Assembly (NCBI RefSeq): GCF_017592545.1
Contig: NZ_JAGFOA010000002.1
Coordinates: forward strand, 1 to 64,000
Direction of reading: 5' to 3'
From: Microbacterium stercoris
GTDB taxonomy: Bacteria > Actinomycetota > Actinomycetes > Actinomycetales > Microbacteriaceae
Length of the DNA: 64,000 nucleotides
Every line of letters starts with the position of its first letter. The first letter of the stretch is position 1. The notes below the pieces were generated by a model. That model worked only from the letters and a program-made list of their open reading frames with translations, ran no database searches and had not been told where the DNA came from. This document shows, piece by piece, positions 59,299 to 64,000 of this stretch. The translations under genes were made by a program, and so were the position numbers.

Positions 59299-60872
59299 CC
59301 GCGCTGACGCTCGACGCCACCGCGCTCGACCGGCTGCCGGAGTTCGAGGCCGCCGGGTTCACCGTGCCGCAGTACGACGTGCGCGCCATGCGCGCCGCCA
59401 CGGCCGAGCGCCCCACCTGGGTGCACCTGGGCGCGGGCAACTTCTTCCGCAGCCTGCACGCCGTCGCCGCCCAGCGCATGCTGAACGCGGGACACGACAC
59501 CGGGATCATCCTGGCGAACCTGCGCGATCCGCAGGTGGTCGAGAACTCGAGCGCGACCGACGACCTCTTCGTCAACGCGGTGCTGCGCGAGGACGGATCC
59601 ATCGAGCCCGAGATCGTCGCGTCGGTCGCCGAGAGCTGGCACCTCGCCCCCGAGGCGGAGGACGGATGGGCGCGCCTCACCGCCGTGTTCGAGAACCCCT
59701 CGCTGCAGCTCGTCACCCTCACCGTCACCGAGAAGGGCTACCTCTCGGACGCATCGGACATCGCCGCGGGCCCGGGTCGTGTGCGCGGCGCCATCCCGGC
59801 GCTCTGCTCGCTGCTGCTCGCGCGCTTCCGGGCGGGAGCGGCCCCGATCGCGCTGGTGTCCACCGACAACTTCTCGGAGAACGGCGAGCGCCTCGCCGCG
59901 GCCGTGCGCGGCGTCGCCGAGGCATGGATCTCCGCGGGCCAGGCCCCGGCGGAGTTCGGCGCGTGGGTCGGCGGCGACCGCGTCGCCTACCCCTCCACCA
60001 TGGTCGACCGCATCACGCCCGCGCCGTCGCCCGCGGTGGGCGAGCGCCTGGCCGAGCTCGGCCTCGCGAACGCGCAGCTGCACGAGCGCGCATCCGGCGG
60101 TGCGCTCGCCGCCTTCTCGAACACCGAGGCGGTCAGCTACCTCGTGCTCGAGGACGCCTTCCCGAACGGCCGCCCGCCCTTCGAGACCGGCGAAGTGGTG
60201 CTCGGCGACAAGGAGACCGTCTCGCGCGCCGACCGCATGAAGGTGACCACCTGTCTCAACCCTCTGCACACCGCGATGGCGGTCGTCGGGTGCCTCCTCG
60301 GCTACACCCGCATCGCCGAGATGATGAAGGACTCCGACATCCACCGGATGGTCGTCGGCATCGGCGCCACCGAGGGCCTGCCCGTGGTCGACGCTCCCGA
60401 GGGCATGGACCCCCAGGCCTTCCTTCGGGAAGTCATCACGAAGCGCCTGCCCAACCCCGGCCTGCCCGACGCGCCGCAGCGCATCGCATCCGACACGTCG
60501 CAGAAGGTGGGCATCCGCTTCGGCGAGACCATCCGCCGTCACGCGGCCGCCGGATCCGCGGAGTCGCTCACGTGGATCCCCTTCGCGATCGCGGCATGGA
60601 TCCGGTACCTGCTCGCCGTCGACGACCAGGGCAACGCGTTCGAGCGCAGCCCGGATCCGCTGCTCGCGCAGCTGGATGAGCGTCTCTCGGGCGTCGAGTT
60701 CGGCCGGCCGCGGACGGCCACGGCCGCCCGCGAGCTGCTGCGCGACGCGTCGATCTTCGGTGTCGACCTCGCCGAGGCGGGCGTCGCGAACACCGTGCTC
60801 GCCCACCTCACCACCCTTCTCCACGGTCCCGGCGCCGTCCGCGCCGGCCTCTACGCCCTCGCCCACTCGTAA
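59295..60872 (+). CDS. uxuB: Fructuronate reductase (mannitol dehydrogenase family)
   Basis: A 525-residue long-chain polyol dehydrogenase. The NAD-binding region is WVHLGAGNFFRSLHAVAAQR; catalytic-domain blocks include TLTVTEKGYL and MKVTTCLNPLHTAMAVVGCL with the conserved Lys and Asn. It reduces fructuronate to mannonate. Placement between uxaC and uxuA supports fructuronate over mannitol as the substrate. GTG start overlapping the uxaC stop. Confidence 0.9.
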   Translation: MTALTLDATALDRLPEFEAAGFTVPQYDVRAMRAATAERPTWVHLGAGNFFRSLHAVAAQRMLNAGHDTGIILANLRDPQVVENSSATDDLFVNAVLREDGSIEPEIVASVAESWHLAPEAEDGWARLTAVFENPSLQLVTLTVTEKGYLSDASDIAAGPGRVRGAIPALCSLLLARFRAGAAPIALVSTDNFSENGERLAAAVRGVAEAWISAGQAPAEFGAWVGGDRVAYPSTMVDRITPAPSPAVGERLAELGLANAQLHERASGGALAAFSNTEAVSYLVLEDAFPNGRPPFETGEVVLGDKETVSRADRMKVTTCLNPLHTAMAVVGCLLGYTRIAEMMKDSDIHRMVVGIGATEGLPVVDAPEGMDPQAFLREVITKRLPNPGLPDAPQRIASDTSQKVGIRFGETIRRHAAAGSAESLTWIPFAIAAWIRYLLAVDDQGNAFERSPDPLLAQLDERLSGVEFGRPRTATAARELLRDASIFGVDLAEAGVANTVLAHLTTLLHGPGAVRAGLYALAHS

Positions 60873-60884
60873 GGAGCAACGCGC

Positions 60885-61961
60885 ATGAGAATGTCCTTCC
60901 GCTGGTTCGGCCCTCAGGACGATCCGGTCTCGCTCGAGTACATCCGCCAGATCCCGGGCGTGCGCGACGTGGTCGGCGCGCTCTACGACGTGCCCGTCGG
61001 CGAGGTGTGGCCGGTCGACAAGATCGCGGCGCTGAAGAAGCAGGTGCACGACGCGGGTCTGACGCTCGAGATCATCGAGTCGGTCAACATCCACGACGAC
61101 ATCAAGATCGGCCTGCCCTCGCGCGACCGCTACATCGACAACTACCGCCAGACGCTGCGCAACCTGGCCGAGGTCGACGTCTCGGTCATCTGCTACAACT
61201 TCATGCCGGTGTTCGACTGGCTGCGCACCGACCTCTGGTACGAACTGCCCGACGGCTCGAAGACGATGCAGTACGACCGCTCGATCTCCGAGTCGATCAC
61301 CCCCGAGTCGCTGCTCGCGCAGTACTCGGCCGAGGGCTCGAGGTTCACGCTGCCCGGCTGGGAGCCCGAGCGCCTCGCCGACCTGAAGACGCTGTTCGCC
61401 AAGTACGACGGCGTCGACGCCGACGTGCTGCGCCAGAACCTCAAGTACTTCCTCGAGGGCATCATGCCCGTGTGCGAGGAGGTGGGCATCTCGATGGCGA
61501 TCCACCCGGATGACCCGCCCCACCCGCTGTTCGGCCTGCCGCGCGTGGTCTCCAACCGCGACGACCTGCGCTGGATCGTCGACGCCGTCGACTCCCCGAG
61601 CAACGGCCTCACGCTCTGCACCGGCTCGCTCGGGGCCAACCCGGCCAACAACGTGGTGGACATCGTGCGCGAGTTCGCGGGCGAGGGGCGCGTGCCGTTC
61701 GCGCACATCCGCAACATCCGCTGGCAGGACGAGGGCCGCTTCTACGAGTCGGCGCACCTGTCGGAGGAAGGATCCCTCGACCTCTTCGACATCGTGCGCA
61801 CCTTCCACGAGTCGGGCTTCGACGGCTTCATCCGCCCCGATCACGGACGCATGATCTGGGGCGAGACCGGCCGCGCCGGCTACGGCCTGTTCGACCGCGC
61901 GCTCGGCGCCTCGTACCTCAACGGCCTCTGGGAGGCCGTCGACAAGGGCTCGCGCGCCTGA
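60885..61961 (+). CDS. uxuA: Mannonate dehydratase
   Basis: A 358-residue UxuA-family enzyme with [20 protein letters not shown] at the start, the central [20 protein letters not shown] and the metal-site region [19 protein letters not shown]; also [15 protein letters not shown] and [14 protein letters not shown]. It dehydrates mannonate to 2-keto-3-deoxygluconate, the substrate of the kinase at 54870. AAGGAG lies 9 nt before the ATG. It ends the operon, followed by REP-like repeats. Confidence 0.94.
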   Translation: MRMSFRWFGPQDDPVSLEYIRQIPGVRDVVGALYDVPVGEVWPVDKIAALKKQVHDAGLTLEIIESVNIHDDIKIGLPSRDRYIDNYRQTLRNLAEVDVSVICYNFMPVFDWLRTDLWYELPDGSKTMQYDRSISESITPESLLAQYSAEGSRFTLPGWEPERLADLKTLFAKYDGVDADVLRQNLKYFLEGIMPVCEEVGISMAIHPDDPPHPLFGLPRVVSNRDDLRWIVDAVDSPSNGLTLCTGSLGANPANNVVDIVREFAGEGRVPFAHIRNIRWQDEGRFYESAHLSEEGSLDLFDIVRTFHESGFDGFIRPDHGRMIWGETGRAGYGLFDRALGASYLNGLWEAVDKGSRA

Positions 61962-61990
61962 GCCCCGTCGCTCGACGATCGAAACCCCCT

Positions 61991-62131
61991 CGTTCGTCGA
62001 GCGAGCGCCAGCGAGTCGAGACGCCCAAGCCTGGGCGGGGGTTTGGGGCGTCTCGACTCGGTCGTTCCTCCCTCGCTCGACGAGCGGAAACCCCCTCGTT
62101 CGTCGAGCGAGCGTCAGCGAGTCGAGACGCC
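61991..62131. repeat. REP-like cluster 4 (A-B-A)
   Basis: Two A units and one B unit fill the space between the convergent uxuA and GIY-YIG genes. The A-B inner ends (GAGACGCCCAAGCC, TTTGGGGCGTCTCGAC) form a hairpin. No gene is present. Confidence 0.8.
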
Positions 62132-62147
62132 CAAGCCTGCGCGCGAG

Positions 62148-62462
62148 TCAGGATTCCGCCGCTTCCGCGCGCCGCTTGCGCTCGTTGACGCTCCAGTGCC
62201 GCACGGCCTCGAGACCGCCCTCGATGAGCAGCTCACGTTTCCGGCGGCTCCAGCCCTGGATCTGCTTCTCCCAGTGGAACGCCTCCGCGATGCCGTCGAA
62301 CTCCCAGAACCAGATGAGCTCGACCGGTCGGCGTCCCGCTCGGCGGGTGTACGCGGCGCCGAGCCCGTGATTGTGCTCCCAGACGCGGCCGTCGAGGTCG
62401 CGCGTGCTGCCGCAGTAGGTGCTGCCGTCGGCGCAGCGCAGCAGATAGACGTAGCCAGCCAT
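62148..62462 (-). CDS. GIY-YIG domain protein (UPF0213/YhbQ-like)
   Basis: A 104-residue single-domain GIY-YIG nuclease-like protein: [20 protein letters not shown] contains the Y...Y-C-G form of the motif, followed by RVWEHNHG and the helix with the metal-binding Glu in [15 protein letters not shown]. Members of this small family bind or cut DNA in vitro; cellular roles are unclear. The ATG at 62462 ([10 protein letters not shown]) is the family start; the longer frame runs into repeats. It is isolated between two REP-like clusters. Confidence 0.85.
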   Translation of the reverse strand: MAGYVYLLRCADGSTYCGSTRDLDGRVWEHNHGLGAAYTRRAGRRPVELIWFWEFDGIAEAFHWEKQIQGWSRRKRELLIEGGLEAVRHWSVNERKRRAEAAES

Positions 62463-62543
62463 GCTCGGACCGTAGTGGAGCGCGCACGGTCTGAGCCGAA
62501 GTTGTCCACAGGCGCGGTCGTCTCGAGTCGCCGATCCCCCCTT

Positions 62544-63141
62544 GTTCGTCGAGCGAGCGCCAGCGAGTCGAGACGCCCAAGCCTGGGCGGGGGTTCGGGG
62601 CGTCTCGACTCGGTCGTTCCTCCCTCGCTCGACGAGCGGGTGGGTGGGGCGACTCAGTCGGTCGAGCACAGCCCCTTGTTCGTCGAGCGAGCGTCAGCGA
62701 GTCGAGACGCCCAAGCCTGGGCGGGGGTTCGGGGCGTCTCGACTCGGTCGTTCCTCCCTCGCTCGACGAGCGGGTGGGTGGGGCGACTCGAGTCGGTCGA
62801 GCACAGCCCCTTGTTCGTCGAGCGAGCGTCAGCGAGTCGAGACGCCCAAGCCTGGGCGGGGGTTTGGGCGTCTTGGCTCGGTCGTTCCTCCCTCGCTCGA
62901 CGAGCGGGTGGGTGGGGCGTCTCGAGTCGGTCGAGCACAGCTCCTCGTTCGTCGAGCGAGCGCCAGCGAGTCGAGACGCCCAAGCCTGCGCGGGGGTTTG
63001 GGGCGTCTCGACTCGGTCGTTCCTCCCCCGCTCGACGAGCGGGGGGTTCGGGGCGTCTCGACTCGGTCGTTCCTCCCTCGCTCGACGAGCGGGTGGGTGG
63101 GGGCGTCTCGACTCGGTCGTTCCTTCCTCGCTCGACGGGCG
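62544..63141. repeat. REP-like cluster 5, largest array (four A, six B units)
   Basis: The 741 bp between the GIY-YIG gene and hisC holds no gene. From 62544 a ~135 bp module (A unit, CCCAAGCCTGGGCGGGGGTT spacer, B unit, then a GAGTCGGTCGAGCACAGC spacer) is tandemly repeated about four times, followed by extra B units at about 63053 and 63103. The modules differ by only a few bases, which points to recent tandem duplication. Open frames in it on either strand are repeat artefacts. Confidence 0.88.
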
Positions 63142-63190
63142 AGGGGCGACGAGCGGGGGCGGGGCGGCGCTCGGCGCGGGGCGGGTTACC

Positions 63191-63196
63191 TAGACT
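63191..63196 (+). promoter_or_regulatory. Candidate -10 box (TAGACT) for hisC, leaderless-type
   Basis: TAGACT ends 7 nt before the hisC ATG, immediately after the repeat array. No Shine-Dalgarno sequence is present between. Confidence 0.5.
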
Positions 63197-63203
63197 CGAC
63201 CCC

Positions 63204-64000
63204 ATGAGCCAGCTTCCGCGCATCCGTCCCGAGATCGCCGCCCTGCCGCCGTACAAGCAGGGCCGGGCCGCCGATGCGAGCGGATTCAAGCTGTCGAGCA
63301 ACGAGAACCCCTTCGGCGTGCTGCCGGGCGTGCTCGAGGCCGCCGCGCGCGCCGACGCGTTCAACCGATACCCGGATGCGACGGCCGCCGAGCTGCGCGT
63401 CGCGCTCGGCGAGCGGTACGGCGTCGAGCCCGAGGCCGTGGTGATCGGCGCGGGCAGCGTCTCGCTGCTGCAGGCCTTCATCCAGGCCGCGGCGTCGGCG
63501 GGCGACGAGGTCGTCTACGCGTGGCGTTCGTTCGAGGCCTACCCGGGACTCGCCCTCATCGCCGGCGCGACGGGCGTGCAGGTGCCGAACCTGCCTGACG
63601 GCCGGCACGACCTCGCCGCGATGGCCGCCGCGGTGACGGGTCGCACGCGGGTTGTGCTGCTGTGCACCCCGAACAACCCGACCGGGCCGGTGATCACGTC
63701 CACCGAGTTCGCCGAGTTCGTCGCCGCGGTGCCGGATGACGTGCTGATCCTGCTCGACGAGGCGTACGCCGAGTTCGTGCGGGCCGACGGCGCCGTCGAC
63801 GGGCTCGGCGAGCGCGTGTACGAGACGCATCCCAACGTGGTCGTGCTGCGCACCTTCTCGAAGGCCTATGGCCTCGCGGCCCTGCGAGTGGGTTACGCCA
63901 TCGGCCACCCGCGCGTGCTCGACGCCGCGCGCAGCACCCTGACGCCGCTGTCGGTCACGGCCACCGCCGTGGCCGCCGCGCTCGCCTCGCTCGCCCAGCA
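63204..64000 (+). CDS. hisC: Histidinol-phosphate aminotransferase, 5' part
   Basis: The first 265 codons of a fold-type I aminotransferase that runs off the window. It shows [20 protein letters not shown], the [15 protein letters not shown] block, [22 protein letters not shown] and the PLP lysine in [20 protein letters not shown], all typical of HisC and the related aromatic-acid aminotransferase (Pat). HisC proper transfers an amino group to imidazole acetol phosphate in histidine synthesis; the two cannot be firmly separated here. No other his genes are visible. Confidence 0.85.
   Translation, partial: MSQLPRIRPEIAALPPYKQGRAADASGFKLSSNENPFGVLPGVLEAAARADAFNRYPDATAAELRVALGERYGVEPEAVVIGAGSVSLLQAFIQAAASAGDEVVYAWRSFEAYPGLALIAGATGVQVPNLPDGRHDLAAMAAAVTGRTRVVLLCTPNNPTGPVITSTEFAEFVAAVPDDVLILLDEAYAEFVRADGAVDGLGERVYETHPNVVVLRTFSKAYGLAALRVGYAIGHPRVLDAARSTLTPLSVTATAVAAALASLAQ

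Noticed and set aside
62544..63141. Regularly spaced repeats that could be mistaken for a CRISPR array
   Set aside because: Both the repeats and the spacers are conserved between modules, units occur in two inverse types, and the same units occur in four other intergenic sites. No cas genes are present.
62542..63481. Long open frames across the repeat cluster on both strands
   Set aside because: They translate the REP units repeatedly (Arg/Ser-rich periodic peptides) and have no family features; the minus-strand frame also runs antisense through hisC.

Overview
High-GC actinobacterial chromosome segment. GC-rich codon use, frequent GGATCCGG/GCATCCGG strings, GTGA/ATGA gene overlaps, TAGnnT -10 boxes 6-7 nt before start codons (leaderless type) and the gene repertoire suggest a Microbacterium-like member of the Microbacteriaceae. 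This assignment is an inference; no rRNA or tRNA gene is present to test it.

Layout. (1) 1-3258: an apparent plasmid-derived insertion. A parB-like gene, a broken parA remnant, an MFS transporter of lower GC and a small coupled gene lie between two ~245 bp direct repeats. Each repeat carries the convergent 3' ends of a YdeI/OmpD-associated gene and a GNAT acetyltransferase gene. (2) 3.2-4.6 kb: GNAT, DUF4287 and methyltransferase genes. (3) 4.75-13.2 kb: a beta-galactoside locus with LacI, GH2 beta-galactosidase, two permeases, a sugar-binding lipoprotein and a divergent second LacI. (4) 13.3-15.8 kb: polysaccharide pyruvyl transferase, flavin reductase, TetR. (5) 15.9-23.7 kb: an Opp-type ABC importer ending in a GH3 beta-glucosidase. 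(6) 24.1-27.8 kb: sulfur amino acid genes, with metY divergent from cystathionine beta-synthase and a cystathionine gamma-synthase/lyase. (7) 28.3-46.8 kb: small membrane genes, then a type VII secretion (T7SS) island. (8) 46.8-53.3 kb: housekeeping and redox genes (thioredoxin reductase-like, MerR, PfkB, purB, low-Mr phosphatase), a second WXG-like/alpha-beta hydrolase pair and a holin-like membrane protein. (9) 53.4-62.0 kb: a glucuronate catabolism regulon (IclR, eda, kdgK, GPH transporter, uxaC, uxuB, uxuA). (10) 62.1-64 kb: a GIY-YIG protein, a repeat array and the start of hisC.

The most interesting region is the T7SS island. An EccC/EssC-type FtsK ATPase with an FHA-like N-terminus is followed by a zinc-ribbon/FHA protein, a membrane protein, a WXG100 protein, a longer WXG-like protein and a 1073-residue protein with a WXG-type N-terminus and a C-terminal TNT (NAD glycohydrolase-type) toxin domain. 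The toxin stop codon overlaps the start of an 89-codon candidate immunity gene. Two further TNT-domain genes with no WXG module lie just downstream on the opposite strand; one has Arg where the family motif has Gln. RDD-FHA and FHA-winged-helix genes close the island. No eccB, eccD, eccE or mycP gene is visible here.

The glucuronate genes fit one pathway: uptake by the GPH transporter, then UxaC, UxuB, UxuA, KdgK and Eda. A shared inverted repeat (GTTYCG-N5-CGGAAC) upstream of eda and in the transporter/uxaC divergent promoter is a likely IclR operator. Five intergenic spaces carry a REP-like family (about 25 units), and two convergent gene ends carry a different CACGTG-centred palindrome family.
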